Positions 30,847 through 41,400 of a stretch of DNA of 64,000 nt are shown in pieces. The stretch's first letter is position 1. Each line of letters starts with the position of its first letter. The notes beneath the pieces were generated by a model. It was not told the origin of the DNA, searched no databases, and saw nothing but the letters and a program-made list of their open reading frames with translations. The DNA comes from Nocardioidaceae bacterium (GTDB taxonomy: Bacteria; Actinomycetota; Actinomycetes; Propionibacteriales; Nocardioidaceae): NCBI GenBank assembly GCA_017744365.1, contig JAGIBL010000002.1, forward strand, positions 620,001 through 684,000, read 5' to 3'. The position numbers and the translations under genes are program-made.

Positions 30847-31998
30847 CTACCGCGCGCGCAGGATCCGCGCCACCTCCGCCTGCCCCTTCTCCTCGGCGTG
30901 CTCCAGGGCGGTCACCCCGTCTCGGTCGGCGAGCTCCGGGTCCGCACCCGCGTCCAGCAGGGTCGTGACGATCTGCTGGTACGGCGCCGAGCCGTCGCCC
31001 AGGATCACGGCTTCGAGCAGCGCGGTCCAGCCGAGGTCGTTGACGTGGTTGACCTTGATGCCGGTGCCCACCACCCAGCGGACGTAGTCGGCGTGGCCGC
31101 GCTCGCTGGCCGGGATCACCGAGATGCCGCCGTACCTGTTGCGGATGGTCAGGTCCGGGTTCGACGTGCGCAGCACCCGGCCCATCGCGACGCTGCCGGT
31201 CACGCCGGTGACCAGCCACGGGGTGTCGTGCCGGTCGTCGAGCGCGTCCGGGTCGGCGCCGAGGGCGATCAGCACCTGCGCGACGTCGACGTGGTCGGCC
31301 GCGGACGCCAGCAGCAGCGCCGTACGACGATGCCCGTCCCGCACCTCGCGAGACGCGCCGTCTCGCAGTGCCAGCGCCACTCCGTCGGCGTCACCCGACG
31401 CAGCCGCGCGCAGCAGCCGGTCGTTCGCGTTGCCGGGGCGCGGCTGCTCGGCCTCGCGGAGGAGGTCGGCGATGGCGCGGAAGCCCTTCGACACCGCGTA
31501 CTCGCGGGCGGTGGAGCCGTCGCGGGTGGCGCGGACGTCCACGTCCACCCCAGCCGCGACCAGCACCCGCACGGTGGCCAGCGCGTCGGCGTCACCGTCC
31601 CCGAGGAAGACCGCCTCGTGCAGGGCGGTCCAGCCCAGGTTGTTGACGTGGTCGCGGGCCACCCCGGCCTGCATCAGCTCGCCGGCCACCCGCCAGTGAC
31701 CACGCTCGGCGGCCCGGATCAGGCCGGTGCCGTCGTACTGGTCGTGGATGCCGATGTCGGCGCCCTGACGCAGGACCTGCCGGAGGAGCGGGAGGTCGCC
31801 GTCGGCGGTCGCGCGGAGGAAGGCCTCGTCGAGCTCGGCCTGGGTGAGACGCGGCGTCTCGCGGGTCACGGGAGTCTCCTTGACGGTCGGGGAAGCGGGG
31901 GTGGGCGCGGGGGGCGAGGCCCCGTCCTGCGACCCACAGGCTGTCACCAGCCCGAGGGTCAGCAGGACGGCGGCGCTCAGGAGACGGCGTCGTGCCAC
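30847..31998 (-). CDS. Ankyrin-repeat lipoprotein
   Basis: A 383-residue predicted lipoprotein: signal peptide with lipobox LVTAC (Cys near 22), Pro/Thr-rich linker to about 50, then at least eight ankyrin repeats such as GTGLIRAAERGHWRVAGELMQAG, GWTALHEAVFLGDG, RTALLLASAADHVDVAQVLIALGADP and a last GVTALEHAEEKGQAEVARIL. A protein-binding scaffold on the outer face of the membrane. The GTG at 31996-31998 lies inside the end of the SMP-30-like gene (22-base overlap) and has no ribosome site, so translation is probably coupled to that gene. Confidence 0.88.
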   Translation of the reverse strand: MARRRLLSAAVLLTLGLVTACGSQDGASPPAPTPASPTVKETPVTRETPRLTQAELDEAFLRATADGDLPLLRQVLRQGADIGIHDQYDGTGLIRAAERGHWRVAGELMQAGVARDHVNNLGWTALHEAVFLGDGDADALATVRVLVAAGVDVDVRATRDGSTAREYAVSKGFRAIADLLREAEQPRPGNANDRLLRAAASGDADGVALALRDGASREVRDGHRRTALLLASAADHVDVAQVLIALGADPDALDDRHDTPWLVTGVTGSVAMGRVLRTSNPDLTIRNRYGGISVIPASERGHADYVRWVVGTGIKVNHVNDLGWTALLEAVILGDGSAPYQQIVTTLLDAGADPELADRDGVTALEHAEEKGQAEVARILRAR

Positions 31999-32951
31999 GG
32001 GATCGAGACCACCTGGTACGGCGCGGAGGCAACCGGCTCGTCGAACTTGCTGTCCACGATCAGCAGCCTGCCGCGGGAGACCTTCGCGGTGGTGAAGACG
32101 CGCGACGGGTCCGAGGCCTCGTCGTGCAGCAGCGTCGCCTGGGTGGCGCCCTCGGCCAGCGTCAGCGAGGTCAGGTGCCGCTGGAAGTTGCGCACCACCA
32201 GCAGGGTGTCCCCCTGGAGCACCAGGCCGTCGGCGCCGGCGAGGTCGGCACCGGTGGTGTCGACGAGCGTGGCCCGCTGCGTGGCGATGTCGAAGCGCCA
32301 CAGCTTGCCGACGTTGCCCTGCGCGACCACGAACGCCTGCCGGTCGCCGGTGAGCACGATGCCGCCGAGGTTGAAGCCGGGCGCCTGCGCGATCACGGCG
32401 GAGGCGTCGGCCCACGTGGTCGCACGCCAGCCGTCGGTGCCGGGCGCGACCCGGTAGATGCGCGCGGCGTTGGAGTCGGTGAAGTAGGCGGCGCCGTCGG
32501 GGCCGATGGCGACGTCGTTGAGGAAGGCGTTGCCGGCCGGGACCTGCAGCGCGGCGAGCAGAGAGCCGCCCGGGGCGTAGACCCACAGGTCCGGCGCGCC
32601 CGGGTGGTCGAGGCGGTTCGGGCCGCCGGCGACGTAGACACGGCCGGCGCCGTCCACGGTGACGCCGCGGGCGGTCCAGCGACCGTCGGTGCCGTCGCCG
32701 TCGACCCAGACCTCGGCGCCGGCCTGGCCGACGCGACCGCGGTGCAGCTCACCGCCGGTGGTCTCGCTGACGTAGAAGGTGCCGCCGGTCCTGTCGACGC
32801 CGATGCCCTCGAACTTCGAGCCGGCCGGGGCGCCGGCGTCGCCGTCGAGGGTGTAGGTGTCCGGGCGCGGGTCAGCGAAGGCGGGACCGCCGAGGACGGC
32901 CGCGGCGGCCGTCGTGGTCAGGATCGTGGCGAGTGCGTGCTGGATCTTCAT
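31977..32951 (-). CDS. Secreted SMP-30/gluconolactonase-like beta-propeller
   Basis: A 324-residue protein with a signal peptide (about 1-26, cut at AFA) and beta-propeller repeats typical of SMP-30/gluconolaconase-like proteins: KFEGIGVDRTGGTFYVSETTGGELHRG, GVTVDGAGRVYVAGG, FLNDVAIGPDGAAYFTDSNAARIYRV and GIVLTGDRQAFVVAQG. The Asn-Asp in FLNDVA and the Glu of FEG match metal ligands of the family. It could be a lactonase or only a sugar- or ligand-binding propeller. ATG at 32949-32951; it overlaps the ankyrin gene and is divergent from the histidine kinase. Confidence 0.87.
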   Translation of the reverse strand: MKIQHALATILTTTAAAAVLGGPAFADPRPDTYTLDGDAGAPAGSKFEGIGVDRTGGTFYVSETTGGELHRGRVGQAGAEVWVDGDGTDGRWTARGVTVDGAGRVYVAGGPNRLDHPGAPDLWVYAPGGSLLAALQVPAGNAFLNDVAIGPDGAAYFTDSNAARIYRVAPGTDGWRATTWADASAVIAQAPGFNLGGIVLTGDRQAFVVAQGNVGKLWRFDIATQRATLVDTTGADLAGADGLVLQGDTLLVVRNFQRHLTSLTLAEGATQATLLHDEASDPSRVFTTAKVSRGRLLIVDSKFDEPVASAPYQVVSIPWHDAVS

Positions 32952-33061
32952 GTCCACCAGACTCCCCGCCGGCGGGGCCGCGTTCATCGCCCGTCGGCAT
33001 CGGCTCCGATAGCCAGATGGATGATGCCGCGGCCGGGGCCCGGACCTACGCTGGCCCCACC

Positions 33062-34228
33062 ATGAGCACGAGCAAGCGCGGCATCCTCGCCGGCGTCGAC
33101 CGGCTGGAGATCTGGCTCCACGCCGCCTTCGCCGTGCTCACCGTCGCCTCCGCGATCCGGTACGTCGCCGGGCACGGGCTCGGCGACCGGGCGCCGGTGG
33201 TGCTTCCCGTGGCAGCAGTGCTGTTGCTCTGCTACGCGGCGCTGCCCCGGGTCTCCTGGCCGACCCTCTGGTTCGCCGCGCTGGTGCTGCTCTGGCTGGT
33301 GCTGGTGCTGCTGGCGCCCTCGTTCTCCTGGTGCGCGGTACCGCTGGCCTTCGTCGGACTGCGGGTGCTGCCCTACCGGGCCGCGGTCGCGGTGATCAGC
33401 CTGATGACGGTGGCCGTCGCGGTCGCCTGGACGAGCATGCTCGACCGGGTGGACCCGACGGTCGTGCTCGGCCCGATCGCGGTCGCCGGCCTGGCTGTGC
33501 TGGCCTACCGCGCGCTGGAGCGCGAGTCCGCTCGACAGCGCGCGCTGCTCGCCGAGCTGAGCGAGGCGCGCAGCGACCTGGCCGAGTCCCAGCACGCGGC
33601 TGGCGTCCTGGCCGAGCGCAGCCGGCTCTCCCGCGAGCTGCACGACAGCGTCGCGCAGAGCCTGTCCAGCATCAACCTGCTGCTGCGCGCCGCCGAGCAG
33701 GACTGGCAGAGCCGGCCGGAGTCGGCGCGCGGGCACGTCGAGCAGGCGGCGCTGACCGCGCGGCACGGCCTCGACGACGTACGACGGGTGGTGCGCGACC
33801 TCGCGCCCGAGCTCGGCGGCGGGCCGGACGCGCTGGGCGATGCGCTTCGTCGTACGGGTGAGCGGGCCGTGGCCGGCGGCGGACCCGAGGTCGGCGTGCT
33901 CGTCCACGGCGACCCGGTGCCGGTCGGCGACGCGGTCGCGACCGCGGTGCTGCGGACCGCCCGCGGCGCGCTGGCCAACGTGGTCGAGCACGCCCGCGCG
34001 ACCCGGGTGATGATGACCCTGACCTACCAGGAGGACAGCGTGACGCTGGACATCCGCGACGACGGCATCGGCTTCGACCCGGCGCGCACGAGCGCCGACG
34101 GCGTCCGCGGTCACGGGCTGGCGGGGATCGAGGACCGGGTACGCACCCTCGGTGGCGAGCTCACCGTCGAGTCCGCGCCCGGCGACGGCACCGCGCTGGC
34201 GGCCCGGTTCCCCGTGAGGGCCTCGTGA
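33062..34228 (+). CDS. Sensor histidine kinase (NarL-type partner)
   Basis: A 388-residue membrane kinase. About five N-terminal membrane helices (20-155) with almost no extracellular domain, then a coiled segment and the HisKA_3 phospho-acceptor ELHDSVAQSLSSINLLL (His near 196), followed by a HATPase domain with N-box ALANVVEHA, G1 DIRDDGIGFDP and G2 GHGLAGIEDRV. This is the NarX/DesK-like class that senses through its membrane part. ATG at 33062. It is coupled to the response regulator by a GTGA overlap. The signal is unknown; neighbours give no firm clue. Confidence 0.93.
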   Translation: MSTSKRGILAGVDRLEIWLHAAFAVLTVASAIRYVAGHGLGDRAPVVLPVAAVLLLCYAALPRVSWPTLWFAALVLLWLVLVLLAPSFSWCAVPLAFVGLRVLPYRAAVAVISLMTVAVAVAWTSMLDRVDPTVVLGPIAVAGLAVLAYRALERESARQRALLAELSEARSDLAESQHAAGVLAERSRLSRELHDSVAQSLSSINLLLRAAEQDWQSRPESARGHVEQAALTARHGLDDVRRVVRDLAPELGGGPDALGDALRRTGERAVAGGGPEVGVLVHGDPVPVGDAVATAVLRTARGALANVVEHARATRVMMTLTYQEDSVTLDIRDDGIGFDPARTSADGVRGHGLAGIEDRVRTLGGELTVESAPGDGTALAARFPVRAS

Positions 34229-34848
34229 TCCGGATCGCGCTCGTCGACGACCACCCGGTGGTGCGCACCGGGCTGCGCGCTCTGCTCGAGGGCCAGGACG
34301 ACCTGACCGTGGTGGGCGAGGCCTCCGACTCGGCCGCCGCGCTCGACCTGGTCCGCCGGACCGGGCCCGAGGTGGTGCTGATGGACCTCAACCTCGGTGG
34401 AGGTCCGGACGGCATCGCCACCACCACCGAGCTGCGCGCGCTGCCGGAGCCGCCGCAGGTGCTGGTGCTCACGACGTACGACACCGAGTCCGACATCCTC
34501 GCCGCGATGGACGCCGGTGCCGCCGGCTACCTGCTCAAGGACGCCCCGCCCGAGGAGCTGTTCCGGGCGGTCCGGGCGACCGCGCGCGGCGAGACCGTGC
34601 TGGCCCCGACCGTGGCCGCGACCCTGGTCCGCAGGGCGAGCACGCCCGGCCCGGTGCTCACCGAACGCGAGGTCGAGATCCTCGGCCTGCTCGCCGACGG
34701 GCTGCCCAACAAGGAGCTGGCCAAGCGGCTGTTCGTCAGCGAGGCGACGGTGAAGTCCCACCTCGCGCACATCTACGGCAAGCTCGGCGTGGACTCGCGC
34801 ACCGGCGCGGTCTCCAAGGCGATCGAGCAGCGGATCATCCGCCGCTAG
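34225..34848 (+). CDS. NarL/LuxR-type response regulator
   Basis: A 207-residue regulator: receiver domain (1-120) with acidic Asp8/Asp9, phospho-acceptor Asp54 in LMDLNL and Lys in YLLKDAPPEEL, then a LuxR-type helix-turn-helix (145-200: LTEREVEILGLLADGLPNKELAKRLFVSEATVKSHLAHIYGKL). Its GTG start overlaps the kinase stop. The 3' end overlaps the convergent cyclase gene by 14 bases. Probably dimerises on phosphorylation and controls genes elsewhere. Confidence 0.95.
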   Translation: MIRIALVDDHPVVRTGLRALLEGQDDLTVVGEASDSAAALDLVRRTGPEVVLMDLNLGGGPDGIATTTELRALPEPPQVLVLTTYDTESDILAAMDAGAAGYLLKDAPPEELFRAVRATARGETVLAPTVAATLVRRASTPGPVLTEREVEILGLLADGLPNKELAKRLFVSEATVKSHLAHIYGKLGVDSRTGAVSKAIEQRIIRR

Positions 34849-37800
34849 CAGCGACGAGGCCGTCGACCTCGGCCGCGCTCATCGACGCTCCCTGCTCGCG
34901 CAGCTGCTCGCCTTCGGGTGTCAGCGCCTGCTCCAGCCGGGCGGTCACGTCCGGGGACCGCCGCGAGCCGAGGTGCTCGTGGAGTGCGTCGCTGGCACCG
35001 ACCAGTCGCCACGCGTCCTCGGAGCCCGCAGCGGCGAGCAGCAAGGCCAGGTCCTCGTAGAGCGCGGCGACCGCCCACTCGTCCTGGAACCGGCGGAACG
35101 CCTCCAGCGCCTCCGCGTACGACGAGCGCGCGCGGGCGTGGTCGCCGAGGTCGCGGTGGGTGTTGCCGAGGTTGTGGTGGCCGAGCGCGACCAGCCACGC
35201 GTCACCGACCTCGGCGTGCAAGCGCATCGACTCCTCGAACCGTTCCAGCGCCTCGCGCGGATTGCCGCGCAGGGTGGCCAGCATGCCGAGGTTGTTCAGC
35301 GAGATGCCGATCCCGCGGCGGTCGCCGATCTCGCGCCGGACCGCGAGAGCCCGCTCGCCCAGCACGCCCGCCTGGTCGTAGTCCTGCTGGTGCTCGGCGA
35401 CGACGGCGAGGTTGCTGAGCATGTTCGCGACGTTGACCGCGTCACCGAGCCGCTCGCGGATCTCCAGGCTGCGGGTGTAGTGCTCGCGCGCGGTCTCGAG
35501 GTCGCCTTGCTGCGCGTTCAGGGTCCCGGCGAAGTGGTCGACCTGCGCGGAGCCCGCGTCGTCGCCCACCTCGGCGAAGGCCGCGGCTGCTCGCGCGAGC
35601 AGCTCCTGGGCGTCGGCATAGTGGCCCTGCTTGCGGGCGACCTCGGCCGACCAGACCGTCGCCCAGGCCGCGGTCCCGGGAGCGCCCGCGGCCACGGCGG
35701 CGGCGCGGCCGCGCTCGTAGGAGCGTGCCGCCTCCTCCCAGGCTGTCTGCAGCTCCTGGACGTGGCCGATCTGCAGGTGCAGGTCGGCCTGTTCGTCCTC
35801 GGGCGCGACCGTGAGCAGCCGGCCGTAGTGCAGCAGCGCGGTGTCGTTGGCGTACCGCTGCTGCGCCGCCTCGCCCGCTCGCCGGAGCCAGCGCCGCTTC
35901 CGCTCGGTGTCCTCGCCGTGCCAGGAGTGGTGGGCCAGCGCGTCGAGGTGCCGCTCCACGTCGCCGAAGTCGCCGGACTCCAGGGCGGTGGCGACCCCGT
36001 CGTGCAGGGTGCTGCGCAAGGAGGACGGGAGGCTCTCGTAGGCCACGTCGCGCAGCACGCCGTGGGTGAACAGCCAGGTGTCGGCGGTGACGTCGTCGGG
36101 CGTGGTCAGCCCGCGGCGGCCCAGGTGCTGCAGCGCCCGCCGTACGTCGCCCTCCGCACCGAGCTCGGGCCAGGTCCGGCGCACCAGCCCGCCCTCGAAG
36201 CGACGGCCGATCACGCTGGCCACCTTCGCGGTGCGCCGTGGCGTCTCCTCGAGCAGGTCGAGGCGGCCGAGGACGAGGCCGTGGAGCGTGTCCGGAAGGG
36301 TGTCCTCGCCGGGTTCCTCGGCGACCGCACGGTCGTGGAGGTAGCGGCACAGCTCGCGGACCCAGAGCGGGTTGCCCTGGGAACGCTCCACGACGAGGTC
36401 GACCGATCCCGGCGGCGGGTCGCCGTCGAAGAGCTCGCCGAGGGACCGGGCGGCTAGCGACCGGGTCTCGTCCGGGTCCAGGCTGGTCACGGTGAGCTCG
36501 TCGGCCGCGACGAGCTTCTCCAGCCCGAGACCGAGGAGCCGCTCCTCGCCGGACCGGTAGGCGAGCAGCAGCACCACGGGCACGGCCTCGAGCACCCGCG
36601 CGACCTCGACCAGCAGGTCGCGGGAGAGCGGGTCGAGCGCGTGCGCGTCGTCGATCGCGAGGACCAGCGGACCCTCTCCGGCGGCCCGCGCCAGCACCGA
36701 GAGTGCCAGCTGCTCCAGGCTCTCCTTGCGGAGCTTGGCGTCCAGCGAGGCGGTCAGGTCGTTGTCGGGCAGCGGGACGCCGACCAGCGCCCCGAGCAGC
36801 GGCAGCCGGGACCGGAGCTCGGGCGGCAGCCGGTGCTCCAGGTGCTCGACGACCTCGGCGGCCTCGTCGGTCGGATCGACCTCGAGCAGCGCCGACCAGA
36901 CCGGCCACCAGCCCGCGTACGCCGGTGCGACGCCGCGGGTCGGCGCGGTCGCCGCGACGACGCGCAGGCCGTTGGTCCGCAGGGCCGCGACGGTCTCCGC
37001 CAGCAGCCGGGACTTGCCCGCGCCGACCTCGCCGGTCACCCCGGTGATCCGCGCGACCGGGCCGGCCGGCGCCGGGGCCACGGCGTTGCGCACCGACGCG
37101 GTGACCCGGTCGATCTCGGTACGGCGCCCGATCACCGGCAGGCCGCCGTGGGCCATGCCGCCGTCGGTGCGCACCTCGGCCTCGACGACGACCGCGTCGG
37201 CCTCGCGGGCCCGGCCCTTGAGGGCGACGTGCTGGTGGTCGCCGTACCGGAAGCGGTCCCCCGCCGCGCTCGCCACCGCGCCGGAGACCAGCACGGTGCC
37301 GGGGTCCGCCTTCGCCATCAGCCGGGCGGCGAGGTTGACCGGGTCGCCGAGGCAGCAGTACGTGCGCCGGTCGCGGTGCCCGTAGGTGCCGCTGCGCATC
37401 CGCCCGCTGGCGATGCCGACGGTCACCTCGGCCACGTCCGCGTCCAGCCCGGTGATGTCGAGGGCGGCGGCGCAGGCCCGCGCGGCGTCGTCCTCGTGCG
37501 CGATGGGCGCGCCGAAGACGGCGTACAGGTAGGCGCCCTTGTCGCCGACGGTCAGCTGCAGCACGTTGCCGCCGTGGCCGTCGACGACCCGCTGCACCGC
37601 GACCACGAACTCGTCGAGCCGTCGCGGCGCGGTCGGGTCGGTGTCGAAGTCGAGGCCGCCGAAGCGCAGGAAGACCGGCACGCCAGGACGCAGCTCGGAG
37701 AGGAACTCGCCGCGTCCGGCCTTCATCCGCAGGTAGACCGGCGGCAGCAGCCACTCGCGGGTGACCGCGTCCGGCAACGGAGGCGCGAGGTCGCCCATGG

Positions 37801-38491
37801 CGGACGCGTCGGGCTCGGCCCCGTCCGGCCACGGCCGCACCACCGCCATCGGCCCGCGGCTGCTCGGGCGCTCCTCCACGAAGGCCGTCTCCGGGAGCCT
37901 GCCCAGGACCGTCGCGGTCACCACCACGTCGCCGGGCCGGGCTGCGGACTCGGCGGCGGCGACCTCGTCCATCAGCGAGCCGGCCAGCACGTCGATCAGC
38001 TGGATCGCCGGGTCCCCGGCCAGGAAGCGGTAGGCGGTGCCGGCCGCGACCGCCACCTTCACGCTCAGCCGTAGCGCCACGCCCCCGGGCGTGGTGAGAG
38101 CCCCGACGCGCGCCATCGTCTCCTGCACACCGAAGGCGCACCGGGTCGCGAGGACACCGTCGTCGTCGCGGAACCAGCAGGTGATCGCGTCGCCGCTGAA
38201 GTAGAGAACGGAGCCGCCCCACCGGTGCAGCTCCGCGATCACCTCGCCGAAGACCCGTTCCAGGGTCTCGGCGAGGACTTCCGCGCCCCGCTGCTCACCC
38301 ACCTCCCGGACGAGCATCTCGGTCATCGCAGTGAAGCCGGAGACATCCGCGAACAGGGTCGATCCGTGCACCCGGCCGTCCACCCCCGGGCCGCCCGCGA
38401 GGGCGCGCCGCCGGTCCTCCGCGACGTAGGCCGCGGGATCGTCGAACGGCAGCGCGCCGGTCGCGCCCGAGCCGGTGGCGGTCGAGGTCAC
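34835..38491 (-). CDS. Double cyclase-homology / AAA-ATPase / TPR regulatory protein
   Basis: A 1218-residue cytoplasmic protein. Two class III nucleotide-cyclase homology domains (about 30-230, with FADVSGFTAMTEML and YFSGDAITCWF; and about 290-460, with LTVGDKGAYLYAVFGAP and GDPVNLAARLM), a STAND-like AAA ATPase (about 475-800; Walker A GEVGAGKSRLL near 485, Walker B LVLAIDDAHALD), and about eight TPR repeats (about 880-1150; QAGVLGERALAVRREIGDRRG and similar). The layout is the AAA-cyclase-TPR class of actinobacterial signalling proteins; the first CHD keeps both metal aspartates. GTG at 38489-38491 overlaps the stop of the C25 peptidase gene, so the pair is coupled. Confidence 0.9.
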   Translation of the reverse strand: MTSTATGSGATGALPFDDPAAYVAEDRRRALAGGPGVDGRVHGSTLFADVSGFTAMTEMLVREVGEQRGAEVLAETLERVFGEVIAELHRWGGSVLYFSGDAITCWFRDDDGVLATRCAFGVQETMARVGALTTPGGVALRLSVKVAVAAGTAYRFLAGDPAIQLIDVLAGSLMDEVAAAESAARPGDVVVTATVLGRLPETAFVEERPSSRGPMAVVRPWPDGAEPDASAMGDLAPPLPDAVTREWLLPPVYLRMKAGRGEFLSELRPGVPVFLRFGGLDFDTDPTAPRRLDEFVVAVQRVVDGHGGNVLQLTVGDKGAYLYAVFGAPIAHEDDAARACAAALDITGLDADVAEVTVGIASGRMRSGTYGHRDRRTYCCLGDPVNLAARLMAKADPGTVLVSGAVASAAGDRFRYGDHQHVALKGRAREADAVVVEAEVRTDGGMAHGGLPVIGRRTEIDRVTASVRNAVAPAPAGPVARITGVTGEVGAGKSRLLAETVAALRTNGLRVVAATAPTRGVAPAYAGWWPVWSALLEVDPTDEAAEVVEHLEHRLPPELRSRLPLLGALVGVPLPDNDLTASLDAKLRKESLEQLALSVLARAAGEGPLVLAIDDAHALDPLSRDLLVEVARVLEAVPVVLLLAYRSGEERLLGLGLEKLVAADELTVTSLDPDETRSLAARSLGELFDGDPPPGSVDLVVERSQGNPLWVRELCRYLHDRAVAEEPGEDTLPDTLHGLVLGRLDLLEETPRRTAKVASVIGRRFEGGLVRRTWPELGAEGDVRRALQHLGRRGLTTPDDVTADTWLFTHGVLRDVAYESLPSSLRSTLHDGVATALESGDFGDVERHLDALAHHSWHGEDTERKRRWLRRAGEAAQQRYANDTALLHYGRLLTVAPEDEQADLHLQIGHVQELQTAWEEAARSYERGRAAAVAAGAPGTAAWATVWSAEVARKQGHYADAQELLARAAAAFAEVGDDAGSAQVDHFAGTLNAQQGDLETAREHYTRSLEIRERLGDAVNVANMLSNLAVVAEHQQDYDQAGVLGERALAVRREIGDRRGIGISLNNLGMLATLRGNPREALERFEESMRLHAEVGDAWLVALGHHNLGNTHRDLGDHARARSSYAEALEAFRRFQDEWAVAALYEDLALLLAAAGSEDAWRLVGASDALHEHLGSRRSPDVTARLEQALTPEGEQLREQGASMSAAEVDGLVAASGG

Positions 38492-41400
38492 TGCACCCGG
38501 ACCCTGACCAGTCGGCTGCCCTGGACCTCCGCGCCGTTCCAGACGTCGACCCGCAGGGCTCGCACCTGGCCGGAGGCCCAGCCCAGGGTGCTGCCGTTGA
38601 CGTTGGCGACGAACCGCGCCGAGAGCAGGTCGAAGCCCATGCACCAGGCCTTGCCGCTGAACACGTCGGTCAGCGTCACCCGGCAGCCGAGCGCCCCGAC
38701 CACCCCGCCGAGCAACGGGGTCGGCCCGTTCGCGTCGGAGATCTGCACCGAGAGCGGCGCGTTGGTGGTGGCCGGGAGGTCGACGAACCCGCCGTCGGGG
38801 GCGGTGAAGGGCGCGCTGAAGGCGCTCAGCGCGTACCAGTTCGCGAGCCGGAAGGTGGTGCTGCCGGCGCCGGTCACCGCGGCGACCACGTCGTAGGAGC
38901 CGATCGTGCTGTTCGCGGTCGGGGTCACCGAGGCGCGTCCGTCCGCGCCGGTCACCGCGGTCACCGTGCGCGGGTTGGTGCCCGCGCCGGTCGCCGGCGA
39001 GCTGAACGTGACGCTCGCACCGGGCACCGTGTTGCCGAAGGTGTCGGTGACCCGGACCACCAGGGCGGCGGCGAAGACGGTGCCGAAGGTGGTGGCCTGC
39101 CCGGAGCCCGAGATCGTCACGACGGCGGCCGGGGCGGCCGCCTGGACGACCAGGGTGAGCTGCCGGGTCGCGGCGCCCGCGCGGTTGGTCGCGGTCACCG
39201 TCACCGTGTAGGTCCCGGCCGCGGTCGTGGTCCCGGAGATGCTGCCGCCGGCGTACGTCAGGCCGCTGGGCAGCCCGGTCACGGTGACCGTCGGCGGCGG
39301 GTCCCCGGTGACCGCGACAGTCGCCTGGTAGGGCTGTCCGGCGCGCGCGTCGGGCAGCGAGGTGGTCGTGATCGCCGGGGTCGTCGCCTGCTTGACCTGG
39401 AGGCTGAGCGGAGCCGAGACCGACGCCGCGTTCTCCGGGTCGACGCTGCCGGACGTGTTGCCACCGCCGACGTCGACGCCGGAGCTGCCGAAGAAGGCGG
39501 TCACCGACAGCGTGCCGGCGGGCAGCGCCACCGCGCCGAGGGCGGCGCGTCCGTCGGGTCCCGTACGACGGGCAGCGGCCGCGACCACGGCGCCCCCGGC
39601 GTCGCGCACCACGAGGAGCACCGAGCGGTCGGTGATCGGGGTGGTCCCGGAGCGCAGCAGCGCGCTCACCCCGGTGTCGTCCCCGCTGAAGACCGCACCG
39701 GGCGGCCCGGTCAGGGTGATGCTGGTCGGCCTCTTGGCCACCGCGATCACCCGTTGCGCCGAGGCCGGGCGCAGGGCGGCGTCGCCGTCGAAGGTGGCCG
39801 AGAGCTGCTGCGAGCCGGGCTGCTCGACGATCGGGAACGAGACGCTCGCGATGCCGCTGCTGTCGGTCTTCGCGGTCTTCGTAGCACCGCCGAGCGCGAA
39901 CAGGACCGTCCGGCCGTTCAGCGGCGAGGCGCCGGTCAGGGTCGCGGTCACCGGGACGGTGTCGCCGAGCACCGCGCTCGCCGGGGCGTCGAGCACCAGC
40001 GTGCTGTTCGCGTCACCGGTCTGGGTGATCGCGGCCGGGTCGACGCCGGGGATGAACTCGCGGGCCTGGTTGTCCTCGAGCGTCACCAGCCCGACGCCGT
40101 TGGCCGCCTGGAGCACGAACCGGACGTCGGCAGCCGCCTGGCCCGCGGGCAGGGTCAGCGTGCCGGTCCAGCGGGTGGAGTCGGCGGTGTCCTGGGTCAG
40201 GTCGAGCGAGGTCCAGGCGCCGTACCAGGGGCCGGTCTCGGCGGTCCTGGTCAGCCACACGCTCTGGATGCCGGCCGAGGGGTCACCGACCACCCGGGCG
40301 ACGACCTGCACCTGCGAGCCGGAGACCGTCGAGGTCACCGAGGAGATCGCCGGCGGCGCGGCCAGGGCGGGGGTGTTGCCGTTGTAGACCTGGGTGTTGC
40401 CGCTGTAGAGCAGCCGGAAGTCCAGCGAGGAGTAGCGCCGCAGCGTGCTGGTGAACGCGGCGTCCGATCGGTGCTGGGCAGCGGTGACCAGCAGCCGGGT
40501 GCCGCCGTCGCCGCCGAGCGCGCCGTAGGTGTTGCCCAGGCCCAGCCGGCGCGGGAAGAAGACCGGCGAGGAGAACCTGGTGTGCACCTCGCTGAGGTCG
40601 CTGGAGGGGGCACCCGTCAGCGGGACGATCCCCGGGGTGTCCGTGTACGTGCCGCCGCGGAATCCGACGCCGCGCAGCGCCAGGCCGGCCGCGCCGACGT
40701 CGAAGGACTCCAGCGGCAGCGCCGGCTGTCCGGGCGAGGTGGTGACCCCGTCGACCCCGCGCAGGTAGGTGAACTGGGTCTTGCCGGTGTTGTCGACGTC
40801 GTCGAAGGGCTGGGTCACCAGGGTGGTGGCGCCGTGCGCGTTGAGGTCGAAGGTTCGCAGACCGAGCACCGCGCCCGGTCCGCTGCTCACCGCGGCCGGG
40901 TTCACCGTGCCCGGGTTCGGATCCGTGATCCGTCCTGAGGGCAGGTTCACGCCGATCATCGGCAGCCCGAAGAGGGTGGCCTCGAGCAGCGCCTTCTGGT
41001 GGATGCCGGAGATCACCGGCGTCGTGGCCAGGTAGTCCTGCTTGGCCCGGACCAGGGCGTCGCCGAGGGCCACCGCGCCGGTGCCCGTGCGCAGCTCGTG
41101 GAGCACGCCGTTGTAGAGCCGCTCGCTGTACTCGAGGAGGTCGGTGTCGCCGTACTGGTAGCCGGTGCCGCCGAGGAGGACGGCGCCCTTTTCGGCCATC
41201 AGCTGGGCCCAGTCGAGCTTCTCGGTCAGGCCCGGGATCGCGTCGCTGTCGACGATGTTGTAGCCGCTGTGGCAGCCCAGGCTCATCACCAGCGCGTTGG
41301 TCAGGTCGGCCGCCGAGTCGCGCACCTCGGTGGTCAGCAGCTGGGTGCGGTCGTCGGCCGCCAGCGCGCTGTTGGCGCTGAAGTGACCCGCCAGGAGCAC

